From Nostoc mirabile CHAB5784 (GTDB taxonomy: Bacteria; Cyanobacteriota; Cyanobacteriia; Cyanobacteriales; Nostocaceae), in NCBI RefSeq assembly GCF_020829645.1, contig NZ_JAIVFS010000009.1, forward strand, positions 1 to 64,000: 64,000 nt of DNA. The letters run 5' to 3'. Position numbers and translations under genes: made by a program. The notes under the pieces are model-generated. The model had not been told where the DNA came from. It worked only from the letters and a program-made list of their open reading frames with translations, and made no database searches. Of this stretch, positions 1 to 8,194 are shown in pieces. Numbering within the stretch: the stretch's first letter is position 1; each line of letters opens with the position of its first letter.

Positions 1-67
1 AAAGTCCAACATTTATTGCTGTATTATCCAAGTATGAAAAACATTATTTATTAGCGATAAGAAGTAA

Positions 68-307
68 TCATCGAGAGTTTAGCTTGCCAGAGCAAGAGGC
101 TAAGTATGGTTTGTGGCAAGAGTTTGATATGAATCCTGTGTCCAAATATCGTGCATACCTCATCAGTTCTTCCTCAAAAGCTTTTGGTATACGGATTGTG
201 CTTGTTTCTTTATGATTCCATGTAGATTTCCTGCCAGATTTTTCTCTATACCCTCCCCAGCTAGGGTTTAAGGCTTTTTTAGTAGTTTTTTTATTCACGT
301 TCAACAT
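68..307 (-). CDS. Small hypothetical protein with GGYREKSGRKSTW N-terminal motif
   Basis: A 79-residue protein. The stretch GGYREKSGRKSTW followed by an IRIPKAF segment and ARYLD is a pattern I associate with small basic cyanobacterial proteins that look like ribbon-helix-helix DNA-binding or antitoxin proteins; that assignment is inference. After ARYLDTG the sequence loses any recognisable family character, so the C-terminal third may be frame-shifted or replaced, and the gene could be a decayed copy. It has no gene partner inside the window, and no function is claimed. Confidence 0.4.
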   Translation of the reverse strand: MLNVNKKTTKKALNPSWGGYREKSGRKSTWNHKETSTIRIPKAFEEELMRYARYLDTGFISNSCHKPYLASCSGKLNSR

Positions 308-497
308 GATTTTGTGGCTAAATCATGTTACCTCTAATCTATGCCATGACTTGGTTTTTTCACGGATATATTTGATTACTTCTCAATATTTCCGACATAG
401 CAGCGCCTGTATTGTTCACAGTCTTCAAGGAATTTCAAAAATCTCAGCAAATCAGAGCATTTTTCTCTCACCAGAGACATAAAAGAGCGTTAGCCAT

Positions 498-536
498 TAA
501 TACCAATGACTAAGGACAAATGACTAATGACTAAAG
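498..536. repeat. Short tandem repeats of the (A)CTAATGA type
   Basis: Loose copies of a 7-base unit (ATGACTA, GGACAAATGACTAATG) lie just downstream of the ComFB-like gene. Similar heptamer tracts occur at 47753-47803 and 55935-55985, as is usual for heterocystous cyanobacteria. Confidence 0.6.
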
Positions 537-543
537 ATTTTCG

Positions 544-921
544 TTAACCAAACCAGTGAGAGGGTTCACAAGCTGATTGAACTGTTTCACAAACATGATG
601 GCTAATCCAATCTGACTTTTCTTGAACAATTAAACAAATGCCTTGGTGAATCAAATTCTGTAAATGTAGTTGCTGCTCTAAGGGTTTACGAGGCAATTTG
701 TAATAAGCCAAGCTTCCTTCTTCAGCCTCCGCTAGCGGAATATGTCCGTCAGACATCGTGCTGTAAAAGGAGGGAATACGGTTGAGAACGAAAGTAATTA
801 ACTCTTGGCGTAAGTCAGGAATTGCAAAGGCTTGTTGATATGGATGGTATGGATATGTATCCAAAACGCTTTCAATCTCTCCTACTATCGATTGCTGTGT
901 TAAATTGACTACCGTTTTCAT
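544..921 (-). CDS. ComFB-like cyanobacterial protein
   Basis: A 125-residue soluble protein. The segment IPDLRQELITFVLNRIPSFY (about residues 34-53) resembles the helical core of the ComFB (late competence) family, where an 'LNxLPPxY' type motif is typical; here it reads LNRIPSFY. ComFB-like proteins are common in cyanobacteria, some bind cyclic dinucleotides, and the family role is not settled. The ATG start is supported by AAGGAG 11 bases upstream. The four-cysteine pattern of classical ComFB is absent (single cysteines near the C-terminus only), so the family link is tentative. It stands alone, with no operon partner. Confidence 0.55.
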   Translation of the reverse strand: MKTVVNLTQQSIVGEIESVLDTYPYHPYQQAFAIPDLRQELITFVLNRIPSFYSTMSDGHIPLAEAEEGSLAYYKLPRKPLEQQLHLQNLIHQGICLIVQEKSDWISHHVCETVQSACEPSHWFG

Positions 922-982
922 GATTTTTAAACTCCTTTTTTAATCCCAATAGGCTTGGTGTTCGCGATATTTTGCCCCGGAA

Positions 983-1073
983 GCTCCCCCCAACCCCCCG
1001 ATAAATTGGGGGGCTAAATTCCCTCCTTTTTAAGGAGGGTTAGGGAGGATCAAGTCTTAACTGAATCGTATTG
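983..1073. repeat. Miniature repeat element (GATC/CCCCCAACCCCCCG family), copy 1
   Basis: The stretch is a pair of nested hairpins: CCCCCC...GATAAATT...GGGGGG and CCCTCCTTTTTAAGGAGGG. It ends in AACTGAATCGTATTG. Its reverse complement matches 43342-43445 nearly feature by feature (CAATACAGTTCGG edge, CCTTAAAAAGG stem, CCCCCCAATTTATCGGGGGG stem), so both are copies of one non-coding element. Confidence 0.7.
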
Positions 1074-1331
1074 TTTTTAATCCAGTCAATGATTGGTGGA
1101 AAAAACAAATTTTTTAGATGGCAACGTCGTCATGACAATCAGTTAGAAGTGATTCAACTGACAGATGCAATAGACACTGAAACTAGCCTTTTATCTTGGT
1201 CGAATATCAGACATTTGGCTTCGCTTATTTTAGTTAAAGTTTATACTGTTTTACAGCATGACTTATTAGAGCAGCGTCCAATATGCTGGGAAGTTCGCTA
1301 CATTTTATATTTATAATCCTAATTATTTCAA

Positions 1332-1354
1332 ATTTCTGCCTTTTTGGCAGAAAT
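1332..1354. terminator. Perfect 9-bp inverted repeat, possible terminator
   Basis: ATTTCTGCC, loop TTTTT, GGCAGAAAT. The run of T after the stem is weak (CTTCT). It lies in the roughly 670-base gap between 922 and 1593, where I see no convincing gene; an 81-codon frame at 1071-1316 starts inside a repeat and looks random. Confidence 0.35.
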
Positions 1355-1593
1355 CTTCTACATAAAACGCAGCATCAAGGCTAGGGGATCAAGATTAACG
1401 GCAATAAAACAACTTGAATTAGGAACAAGTTTTTAATGAAGTTAAGCTCTGTTTTTAATTTACATCACTTTTTAGAGTTGCGGCAAAATTTGCTGTTTCA
1501 TCTAAAAAACTTATTTGTTGCATGTTGATTTAGTAACTCAGAAAAATAGCGACTCGCTAGAGGGCAAAATCAGTCTAGCGACAGATGAAGGGA

Positions 1594-2079
1594 TCAGACA
1601 AAAACGTTTAGAAAGTTCACATTATCTAAAGGTAGATGATGCAACTTATTATTAATTTCATCAGCAGCAGCTAATCCAGAAAGCATTGCACCTTCGGCAA
1701 GATTGCCGCCACACCAATCACCACAGCAAACTAAAGGTAAGGGAGTTCCGGTAGACAAAAAAGCTTCATGCCAAGGACGGCTAGGAAAGGCATAACGCCA
1801 ACGATGTACTTGCATCCATTCGGGTGTATTCAGCCAAGGAAGGGACAGAGATTCAGCTGCTGGTTGCAACATAAGCTGTCCGACAGGTTGTAAATCCTGG
1901 GATTCTAGATGGCGTTGAGCGAAATCAGCGCTACTTTGCACCACAAAATGTGGTTGTTGAGGGTTTGGACGCTTGCTACTGTCCAAACCAATCCATGCTA
2001 AATCAGCATCATCCACAAAAGTTAGAGCTTTCCACTGAGGGAGTGGTTGGGATGTGGGAGAATATCCAGCGATGTCTGA
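1594..2079 (-). pseudogene. C-terminal part of renalase-like FAD-dependent amine oxidase, disrupted
   Basis: This frame encodes the C-terminal half of an NAD(P)/FAD-dependent oxidoreductase of the renalase/amine-oxidase type. It contains LPQWKALTFVDDADLAWIGL and, near the end, CCGDWCGGNLAEGAMLSGL, the typical FAD-contacting C-terminal motif of the family. A normal protein would have a Rossmann GxGxxG segment at its N-terminus, which is missing. A preceding piece of the same protein (AIPAPQAVMLLEPLGE) lies at 3479-3574 on the same strand, beyond the inserted IS element. The frame is open to TTG at 2085, but the first residues come from a dispersed repeat (GGCTTGTCGTCAGACATCGC), so no functional start is expected. 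Confidence 0.75.
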
Positions 2080-2104
2080 CGACAAGCCGCTTTGCGTCTA
2101 CGCA
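2068..2104. repeat. Dispersed mosaic repeat with GATGTCTGACGACAAGCC core
   Basis: GCGATGTCTGACGACAAGCC followed by GCGTCTACGCACTA. The same core is found inverted at 12019-12060 and again at 31828-31849, next to disrupted or small genes each time. Here it sits between the broken oxidoreductase and the right end of the IS element. Confidence 0.7.
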
Positions 2105-2146
2105 CTAATTGAAGGGTAAAATTCTACAGAACGCAAATTTTGAACC

Positions 2147-2169
2147 TCACACGACTCAAAGTCGCGTGA
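2147..2169 (-). ncRNA. Right-end hairpin, likely 3' part of omega-RNA scaffold
   Basis: Arms TCACACGACT and AGTCGCGTGA pair with one mismatch around a CAA loop and include the tnpB stop codon. In the IS200/IS605 family this is where the guide RNA scaffold ends. The position supports an omega-RNA that runs from the 3' part of tnpB leftward into the flank. Its 5' end cannot be determined from sequence alone. Confidence 0.5.
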
Positions 2170-3403
2170 TTCCTGCTTCAACGATCTCTGCCTGAAGTAA
2201 TTCAGGACTTACAAGTTCTCGACAAGCGTTTAGAGCCTCCGGGATACCCACGGCGGCTATTAATCTCAAGCCCTCTCCCAATATGTTTAAACTTGCGTTT
2301 ACGTCTCTCAAGTTGTAATTACTGCAACTAGGACAACACCATTCACGCAACTTTAAATCTTTAACTAGTGGGTTGACAAAACCACAACAGTTGCAAGTCT
2401 GAGATGAGGGATAAAACGTCCCAACTTTTTGCACAATTCTGTCATGCCACAAAGCTTTATATTCAAGCATGGTAACGAATTTTGACCAACTAGCGTCTGA
2501 AATACTCAAAGCTAATTTGTGATTTTTAACCATGTTAGCAACTCGCAAATCCTCGATACAGATAATACTGTTTTCTTTGATTAAACGAGTTGACAACTTA
2601 TGCAGAAAATCATCTCTCAAATTCGTAATTCGTTCGTAAGTACGAGCCAGCTTGGTTTTTGCTTTGACTCTATTATTACTACCTTTTATACTGCGGGATA
2701 GCTTTTTGTGGCATGAGCGTAACTTACGAGTTTGAGTCCGGTAATATTTGGGATTATCTACAACTCCACCACTGCTTGTAACAAGATAAGATTTAATTCC
2801 CAGGTCTAGCCCAATATTTTTTGTGACTTGAGGGTATTTTTCTATCTCAGTCTCACACAAAATACTAGCAATATATTTACCAGATGAAGTGCGAGTTATG
2901 GTAACGTTTACAAGCTTACCTTGAATGTCTTGTGATTTGTGGAACTTTATCCATCCCAACTTGGGAAGCTTTAAACGATTCTCTATAATTTGAATATTGC
3001 CATTGGTGAGATTAGTTTTATAAGACTGCTTGCATCCATACTTCTTTTTGAATTTAGGAAAACCTACACTTTTCTTCCCTTTAGCCTTTTTAAGGTCAGC
3101 AAAAAAGTTTTTATATGCTGTCTCTAAATTCTTGAGGGAGTTCTGTAACGCAAACTTATCTACCTCTTGGAGCCATTCAATTTCTTTTTTTAGTGCAGTT
3201 AGCTGCTGACTGCAAGCATGATAGTTTAATGTTTTTTGCTCGGTACTGTATAACTCCTTTCTTAATGCCAAAAAGCGGTTGTACACATACCTGGCACAAC
3301 CAATAGTCTTGTTGATTAAGACTTCTTGATTGTGGGTGGGAATGAGAGTTACTTTAAATGCTTTTTGGATGGTTGGCAACTTTTTGCAATTACTAGGATA
3401 CAT
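2156..3403 (-). CDS. tnpB: TnpB, RNA-guided endonuclease of IS200/IS605 elements
   Basis: A 415-residue protein, normal length for the family. It has an N-terminal OrfB helix-turn-helix/beta-barrel part (residues 15-190), a RuvC-like nuclease with D200 in [10 protein letters not shown]284 in ICIEDLRV and D367 in NLRDVNAS, and a zinc finger with C337-C340 and C357-C360. All catalytic and metal ligands are present, so the protein should be active. TnpB is guided by an omega-RNA made from the 3' end of its own gene plus the right end of the element, and cleaves the vacant donor site, which keeps the element in place. The right-end hairpin overlaps the stop codon, as expected for that RNA. The flanking 16 bases beyond the element would act as the guide. 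Confidence 0.92.
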   Translation of the reverse strand: MYPSNCKKLPTIQKAFKVTLIPTHNQEVLINKTIGCARYVYNRFLALRKELYSTEQKTLNYHACSQQLTALKKEIEWLQEVDKFALQNSLKNLETAYKNFFADLKKAKGKKSVGFPKFKKKYGCKQSYKTNLTNGNIQIIENRLKLPKLGWIKFHKSQDIQGKLVNVTITRTSSGKYIASILCETEIEKYPQVTKNIGLDLGIKSYLVTSSGGVVDNPKYYRTQTRKLRSCHKKLSRSIKGSNNRVKAKTKLARTYERITNLRDDFLHKLSTRLIKENSIICIEDLRVANMVKNHKLALSISDASWSKFVTMLEYKALWHDRIVQKVGTFYPSSQTCNCCGFVNPLVKDLKLREWCCPSCSNYNLRDVNASLNILGEGLRLIAAVGIPEALNACRELVSPELLQAEIVEAGITRL

Positions 3404-3478
3404 TTTAATTTTAACACGAACTCACACTCAATATAGAACGCCTAACTCATGACTTCTAGTCACGAGTGTGCGGCTAAA

Positions 3479-3574
3479 GACATCAAGAAAGACTGCATCC
3501 AATACACTTTCACCCAAAGGTTCCAACAGCATCACAGCTTGAGGTGCAGGAATGGCGACAACTAAAGCTATTAC
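3479..3574 (-). pseudogene. Middle fragment of the same renalase-like oxidoreductase
   Basis: About 32 codons read VVAIPAPQAVMLLEPLGE and then LDAVFLDV, which in intact family members comes just before the segment that ends in AGYSP (at 2079 here). The two pieces flank the IS element and are on the same strand and in order, so the gene was split by the insertion. The N-terminal nucleotide-binding half is also missing, because repeats begin upstream of about 3600, so the gene lost that part by a separate event. Confidence 0.65.
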
Positions 3575-3842
3575 CCAGTTTAAAAAGAAGACACTGGTAT
3601 AAGCGGAAAGTGCCACAAGATACAAAGTGTCCACAGCCTATGTCCCACGCTGTTGCGTGTTGGTTACTCCTACCTTCTACCTCCTGCCTCACCTCGACTG
3701 CGCTCGGCAACCACCTGCCTCCTGCCTTCTGAATTGTCATTAGTTATTCGTTATTATCAAAGGACAAAATTACTACTAATGACTGCTGAAAGCTAATAGT
3801 AGAATAAGGTACACAAAGCTGCATAGAAGGGAGGAAGGGAAA

Positions 3843-4685
3843 TTGGATGAAATGAGGGCGGCGCTAGAGTTAGCGACCGAAGAAGAATTACAAGATTTAA
3901 CGGCAATTCTATTTAGTCGTAAGTTCAATCCCCTAGACTATGTACACACACCCGAACCCATTGAAGTGCAAAGCCAAGACCGCAAAGCTTGGCTAGACGC
4001 ACTAGAGGGCCGCTTTCGCTTTTTGGCGGCAGACGGGATGACAGTATTGCGGGGACGCACAGGCCAGGTAACTTACCGAGAAGCATTAGTTCACGTATGT
4101 AAGTATCTAAAAATTACCTATTCTAATCAGCTGGCAACCATTGATTTAGAATCAGAAGTATTTTTGCATCTGCTAGGACAAGTGTGGAAAAAATTGCCTG
4201 AACAAGAAAAGCAAAAATTGACTCTACAAGTGCAGCGTCAGCTTGTCAAATCAGAATTAAAAGAACCGCTACCACTTTTATTGCAACGTGACCCCTTGGG
4301 CTTACTTTTCAAAGGCGGTAGTGCGATCGCTGTTACTTCTATGCTTCAGCCACTTGTACTTAAACAAATTGCCCGTCAATTTGCCATCCACTTTGCTACT
4401 TATGAAGTAGCCAAACAAGCGGCGATTACAGGCTCACAAGCAGCTACAAAGCAGTTTCAAAGCTATGTAGCTATGCAAATGGCGCAACGGGGTATGACTG
4501 TGAATGCAGCTCGTTATGGGGCAGCCCGGACTATGTTTGCTGTGATTGGGCCAATAATGTGGACTTGGTTTTTTGCGGATTTAGGTTGGAGAGCGATCGC
4601 CACTAACTATGGTCGGATCATCCCGACTATTTTCACTTTAGCTCAAATTCGCCTCACTCGTGAGGAATGTTGGGAGCCAGCTTGA
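3843..4685 (+). CDS. YaaW-like family protein (DUF3944/UPF0174 type)
   Basis: A 280-residue protein beginning MDEMRAALELATEEELQDL, followed by ILFSRKFNPLDYV. This start resembles the cyanobacterial YaaW-like family; its biochemical role is unknown. The N-terminal half is charged and helical. The C-terminal half has several hydrophobic helices (around FKGGSAIAVTSML, 'MFAVIGPIMWTWFFADLGW') that could associate with membranes. It overlaps the O-antigen ligase-like gene that follows by 19 bases (4667-4685), so the two are probably co-translated. GGGAGGAAGGGA just upstream offers a strong ribosome-binding site for an ATG at 3847 (the reading starts one codon earlier at TTG/ATG choices). Confidence 0.65.
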   Translation: MDEMRAALELATEEELQDLTAILFSRKFNPLDYVHTPEPIEVQSQDRKAWLDALEGRFRFLAADGMTVLRGRTGQVTYREALVHVCKYLKITYSNQLATIDLESEVFLHLLGQVWKKLPEQEKQKLTLQVQRQLVKSELKEPLPLLLQRDPLGLLFKGGSAIAVTSMLQPLVLKQIARQFAIHFATYEVAKQAAITGSQAATKQFQSYVAMQMAQRGMTVNAARYGAARTMFAVIGPIMWTWFFADLGWRAIATNYGRIIPTIFTLAQIRLTREECWEPA

Positions 4686-6046
4686 ACAAGGTTTTTGACT
4701 ATTTCAAGTCTCGTTGGCAATCTTCTTGGAACTACTCTCTATGGGCACTGTTAATCTTCCCATTGAGTCCTTTGGTGGGGGCTGTGACTATCGGTTTTGT
4801 CTCATTAATCACTTGGTTGAAACAATCCCGCAAAATTAGTCGCCGCCCCCTCAACTGGGGATTTGCCCTTTTGAGTGTCTTGCTGATCGTGAGTGCTGGG
4901 TTTGCCGATGATAAGACAGCAGCTTTCCTCGGCTTATTTAATTTATTACCCTTCTTTTTACTTTTCGTTGCCCATAGCGCCCTGATTCAAACATTTACCC
5001 AATTGCGGCAAATGGCTTGGGTTTTGGTGATCGGTTCCATGCCCCTGGTAATTATCGGCTTGGGGCAGTTATTTTTAGGCTGGAGTTTGAATTTAGAGAT
5101 TTTATGGGTTGTGTTGAATTGGATAATCGTACCAGGAGGAAATCCGCCAGGTCGCATCGCTTCACTCTTCTTGCACGCTAACACCTTCGCAGCTTATCTA
5201 GCGATAATTTTCATTCTTGGTTTAGGGTTGTGGCTAGAAAACTATCAGCAACTAAGAGTCAAAAATAAACAGTCATTTCTCCCCCATCTCCCCAGTACAG
5301 ACGGGATTAATCGCGTCTCTAGCCACTCTCCACTCCCCTTTCTCTTCCTAAGCGTGGCGATGATTACAAATTTCATCGCCTTGATTTTTACCAACTCGCG
5401 CAATGGGTGGGCGATCGCTATTTTTGCCTGTTTAGCTTATGCACTCTACCAAGGTTGGCGCATTCTTGTGGGTGGCGTCGCTGCGATCGTCTCTAGTGTG
5501 CTTTTGGCAGCTTTTGCTCCCTCGCCAGTCGCTCAAATTTTTCGTCAGTACGTTCCTGCCTTCTTTTGGGCAAGGTTAAATGATGACATGTATCCAGATA
5601 GACCAGTCGCTTTAATGCGAAAAGCTCAGTGGCAGTTTGCCTGGTCTTTAGCTCAGGAACATCCTTTGACTGGCTGGGGGTTACGCAGCTTTAGTGGACT
5701 CTACCAAGCGCAGATGCAGATTCCCTTGGGTCATCCCCATAACTTGTTTTTGATGTTATCTGCTGAAACTGGTTTTCCCAGTACTCTGTTATTTTTTGGC
5801 TTACTCGCTTGGATTTTGATTACAGGTGTCCAATTACTGCGAAAGTCAAAATATATAAATAAAGAAGACAGATTGATATTTTTCAGTTATCTTCTGGCTT
5901 TTGTTGGGTGGGTTCTATTCAATACAGTAGATGTAACCATATTCGATTTTCGTTTGAATGCGTTTTCATGGTTAATTTTGGCTGGCATCTGTGGAGTAGT
6001 ACATCGTTATAACCTACATGACAGGCTTGCATCTCATCCAAATTAG
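4667..6046 (+). CDS. O-antigen ligase/polymerase family membrane protein (Wzy/WaaL)
   Basis: A 459-residue protein with about 10-12 predicted membrane spans. The C-terminal periplasmic motif GWGLRSFSGLYQ and then GHPHNLFLMLSAETGFPS is the hallmark of the Wzy_C/O-antigen ligase family, where the H-x-H/N-x-x-L part lies in the catalytic loop. Family members polymerise or ligate undecaprenyl-linked glycans for lipopolysaccharide or exopolysaccharide at the outer face of the inner membrane. It overlaps the upstream YaaW-like gene by 19 bases. There are no sugar-transferase genes next to it, so which glycan it handles cannot be told. The nearest glycan gene in the window is the WecG-like transferase at 54.3 kb. 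Confidence 0.85.
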   Translation: MLGASLNKVFDYFKSRWQSSWNYSLWALLIFPLSPLVGAVTIGFVSLITWLKQSRKISRRPLNWGFALLSVLLIVSAGFADDKTAAFLGLFNLLPFFLLFVAHSALIQTFTQLRQMAWVLVIGSMPLVIIGLGQLFLGWSLNLEILWVVLNWIIVPGGNPPGRIASLFLHANTFAAYLAIIFILGLGLWLENYQQLRVKNKQSFLPHLPSTDGINRVSSHSPLPFLFLSVAMITNFIALIFTNSRNGWAIAIFACLAYALYQGWRILVGGVAAIVSSVLLAAFAPSPVAQIFRQYVPAFFWARLNDDMYPDRPVALMRKAQWQFAWSLAQEHPLTGWGLRSFSGLYQAQMQIPLGHPHNLFLMLSAETGFPSTLLFFGLLAWILITGVQLLRKSKYINKEDRLIFFSYLLAFVGWVLFNTVDVTIFDFRLNAFSWLILAGICGVVHRYNLHDRLASHPN

Positions 6047-6243
6047 TCAAGTCAGGAAATGACAAACAGCAACTTCAAATATCCATCATTTCATTTTCAG
6101 TGTATGCACTGGGGACATTTAGAGTTTCAAGTTAATAAGATTACTATATTCACGTCTGTGAGTGTGACTAATACCTAATTAGTTACTGTTGCTGATTGTT
6201 GGGAAGGTGTAGGGACAACCCTTTGGGGTTTTCCTGCATGACG

Positions 6244-6267
6244 GGCATCTCTTGTAGATGCCTTTTT
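6244..6267 (+). terminator. Rho-independent terminator
   Basis: Stem GGCATCT/AGATGCC with loop CTTGT, then TTTTT. This is the clearest intrinsic terminator in the window. It lies 200 bases after the O-antigen ligase-like gene. A second hairpin-like stretch (GGGACAACCC...GGGGTTTTCC) precedes it, so a short independent transcript ending here is also possible. Confidence 0.8.
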
Positions 6268-6371
6268 GTATATATATTTATTATTTCTCTTCAGTTAAAG
6301 CACAATTTTAAAACCTATTGATTTGACGGAATATCTAAAAAAATCTTATCTTTCATCAAGGAATGTAAAAC

Positions 6372-6890
6372 ATGGTCACTGAAATGAAATTAGGTCTTTG
6401 TAACCCGCCAGAACCTATTTATTTGCATGTGAAAAGCGGAGAATTAAACGGAGAATCCTACCTATGGTATAACTACGATATAAATAATGATCAAACTATT
6501 CCTGTCCACAAAACAGGGCTAACTGGGTATATCTCTGAACTGAAATTAAAATCGGGAGAATTTAAGGGAAATGTCAACAATAAATTACACATCGTTGTTA
6601 GAGCGGATGAAATTTATGTTGTTAGGACTGGGATAGAAACGAACTTTGCTAAAACTTTCCTTTTAGCTGCATCATGTGTCCAGGATTTTTCCAAGCCCCT
6701 GATTATCGCTGCAATTGCTGGAAAAGAGAATGTGGTTTTTTGTAACCTCTACGACGCGGCGACTAAAACCAGGATTCGCTCTGAATGGAACAGAGATGCC
6801 GATTGGCTAGCAATCATTGATAGTGTTCAAACTAAGTTGCAGACATCTCAAAATTCCCATATTGTCTCTGGTGAGCCAATACTATTCTAG
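6372..6890 (+). CDS. Conserved-looking hypothetical protein
   Basis: A 172-residue soluble protein that I do not recognise. It starts at ATG after the sequence AAGGAATGTAAAAC, which contains AAGGA about 10 bases upstream. The body alternates short beta-like stretches (YLHVKSGELNGESYLWYNY, LHIVVRADEIYVVRTG) and has no signal peptide, membrane segment or repeated motif. Composition is normal for the genome. It is flanked by terminators on both sides and so looks monocistronic. Confidence 0.65.
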   Translation: MVTEMKLGLCNPPEPIYLHVKSGELNGESYLWYNYDINNDQTIPVHKTGLTGYISELKLKSGEFKGNVNNKLHIVVRADEIYVVRTGIETNFAKTFLLAASCVQDFSKPLIIAAIAGKENVVFCNLYDAATKTRIRSEWNRDADWLAIIDSVQTKLQTSQNSHIVSGEPILF

Positions 6891-6903
6891 AAAAATTGTG
6901 GAG

Positions 6904-6941
6904 GCTGGGGAAGTTGGTTAAGCAATTTCTTTCCCAGCTTT
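6904..6941 (+). terminator. Likely terminator after the hypothetical gene
   Basis: GCTGGGGAA pairs with TTCCCAGC (one bulge), followed by TTTATT. It is positioned 14 bases after the stop of the 6372-6890 gene. Confidence 0.55.
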
Positions 6942-7001
6942 ATTCGCTACAACCTAACAAAATCGCATTGCTCCCTAACGGAGTGATGATTTGTTTTTTA
7001 G

Positions 7002-7190
7002 CTATGGCTCTAAGCCTTGGTTACGTTTTTCTTGGATGACTTGTTGTAGTTCATCTACTGAATTGAGACGTTTGCCATTAGACTGAACGTGTAATGCTAG
7101 GGCGTGAATTGCTTCGGTATCGCCACGATTTTGTAAAATATAATCTCGCAATTGCTTGCGTGTCATTTCTCTAAAGTTAGGCTTATTCAT
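7002..7190 (-). CDS. DUF6887-like small protein
   Basis: The protein is 62 residues from ATG at 7190 (MNKPNFREMTRKQLRDYIL...). The pattern 'M(T/S)RKxLRxYILxNRxDTEAxHAL' is that of the small DUF6887 family, which is frequent in Nostocales and is commonly paired with a DUF6888-type gene. An alternative TTG start at 7196 adds two residues but is less likely, because the upstream gene's stop overlaps the ATG. Function is unknown; the tight pairing of two small genes suggests a toxin-antitoxin-like or regulatory pair, but that is inference. Confidence 0.65.
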   Translation of the reverse strand: MNKPNFREMTRKQLRDYILQNRGDTEAIHALALHVQSNGKRLNSVDELQQVIQEKRNQGLEP

Positions 7191-7316
7191 AATCAACCTC
7201 TGCTTCTGGATTAATTACTACAACTGTCTCTTCACTGCTATTACTACGATGTTATTTGTTCGCTCATCTAAGGTAACTCGGTATAACTGTTTCAATTGTT
7301 CTGAGGTTGGCTCCAT
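7183..7316 (-). pseudogene. Frameshifted small partner gene (DUF6888-like position)
   Basis: Reading from ATG at 7316 gives MEPTSEQLKQLYRVTLDERT and then NNIVVI, with an early stop at 7218. In the other frame the sequence continues with SEETVVVINPEAEVDYE and stops at 7183, overlapping the next gene by 8 bases. One missing base near 7240-7245 would join the two into a 44-residue protein. The pieces are clearly coding-like, so this is either a real frameshift mutation or a sequencing error. If intact it would be translationally coupled to the 7002-7190 gene. Confidence 0.55.
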
Positions 7317-7385
7317 TTCACCGCTCAACTTAGGCTAAACCCAAGTTTAAACTTTATTATGACTGCGATCGCACCCAATATTCTT

Positions 7386-7569
7386 AGGACTTACTCAAAA
7401 AACCTCTCAAACTCTTATTCCTCCGTGTCGCGCCAGTTGCTTCAAGTCGGGGAACCCGCAAGGGCGCACTGGCTTCTCTGCGTCGCGCCAGTTGCTTCAA
7501 GTCGGGGAACCCGCAAGGGCGCACTGGCTTCTCTGTGGTTCGATTTTCCGTTCCTTGTGCGTAAGTCCT
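7386..7569. repeat. Miniature inverted-repeat element with AGGACTTAC ends, copy 1
   Basis: Ends AGGACTTAC (7386-7394) and GTAAGTCCT (7561-7569) are inverted copies. The same termini, longer and perfect, bound an element at 53864-53983. The interior here is unrelated and consists mainly of a tandem 55-base repeat. Confidence 0.65.
7428..7535. repeat. Two tandem copies of a 55-base repeat
   Basis: TCGCGCCAGTTGCTTCAAGT... to ...CTGGCTTCTCTG occurs at 7428-7480 and 7483-7535 with no difference visible to me. Fragments of the same word set (GTTGCTTCAAGTCGGGGAACCC) recur at 31860-31885 and, inverted, around 34940-34965. Confidence 0.8.
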
Positions 7570-7672
7570 GATTCTGATTGGCATTAAAGACTACGATAAT
7601 CAGTATGGTGTAAGCTCTCGGTAAAATGGGTGTGTCGGTAACGAAAAAAAAGACGCATCCATAACCAACCTT

Positions 7673-8194
7673 ATGCTCACAACAGCTAACTTTCTTCAGT
7701 ACACCCAATGGTCAGGTATAGCTACCTTGCTATTTGCTGCCTTAACAGTTTTGGCTTTTATTCTCAAATGGGGCCTCCGCTTTCGCTTGGTGGGTACGAC
7801 TGGCTTTATGCTGGTGGTGACGGCTGGTTTATTTGCACTCTCGATAGTCCCCTTGAGTCGGACTGTGATTCCAGGAGCAGCCCGGTACACTTTAGTTTAT
7901 GACAATGGGTCAACACAAGCCGTGATTGCCACATCACCCCAAATTACACCCACACAATTAGATGCAACTTTACGTCAAGCAGTTAGTAATCTGTTTTCTT
8001 CTGGTCGCTCAGGTACACGGCAAGACGATAACTTGACAGTTCGCGCTCGTACCATTATCCACCCAGAGCCAGGGACTTCTGTACCAGTTTACTTGGGTGA
8101 GGCCAAGCGATCGCTCGTTTCTCGTGAAAATTCTGCGATCGCAATCGAAATTTACACAGAAAAATTCGCCCAATTGCCAAAACCTACCGCTTAA
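7673..8194 (+). CDS. ycf51: Ycf51 family protein (DUF2518)
   Basis: A 173-residue protein matching the Ycf51 family of cyanobacteria and some plastids. It has two N-terminal membrane helices (about residues 13-33 and 39-60), then the conserved RTVIPGAARYTLVYDNGSTQ and VRARTIIHPEPGTSVPVYLG segments, ending in AQLPKPTA. The molecular function is not established; its conservation in photosynthetic lineages suggests a thylakoid or envelope role. ATG at 7673 gives the family's usual N-terminus. It appears monocistronic. Confidence 0.88.
   Translation: MLTTANFLQYTQWSGIATLLFAALTVLAFILKWGLRFRLVGTTGFMLVVTAGLFALSIVPLSRTVIPGAARYTLVYDNGSTQAVIATSPQITPTQLDATLRQAVSNLFSSGRSGTRQDDNLTVRARTIIHPEPGTSVPVYLGEAKRSLVSRENSAIAIEIYTEKFAQLPKPTA

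Larger units (their letters stand above)
2101..3478 (-). mobile_element. IS200/IS605-type element carrying only tnpB (IS1341-like)
   Basis: The element is bounded by the two pieces of the renalase-like gene (ends 2079, resumes 3479). It has one large gene, tnpB, and no tnpA. Subterminal hairpins typical of the family are present: a left-end hairpin upstream of tnpB at 3445-3467 (arms ACTCATGAC/GTCACGAGT around TTCTA) and a right-end hairpin across the tnpB stop at 2147-2169 (arms TCACACGACT/AGTCGCGTGA around CAA). Exact ends cannot be fixed by eye because these elements make no target duplication; the limits are good to about 20 bases. Transposition would need a TnpA supplied from elsewhere. 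Confidence 0.8.

Noticed and set aside
1071..1316. 81-codon plus-strand frame
   Set aside because: Starts with TTG inside a repeat edge, has no family features and ends without context; probably chance.
7359..7708. Frames of 66-88 codons on both strands
   Set aside because: Encoded by the tandem 55-base repeat and the flanking element.
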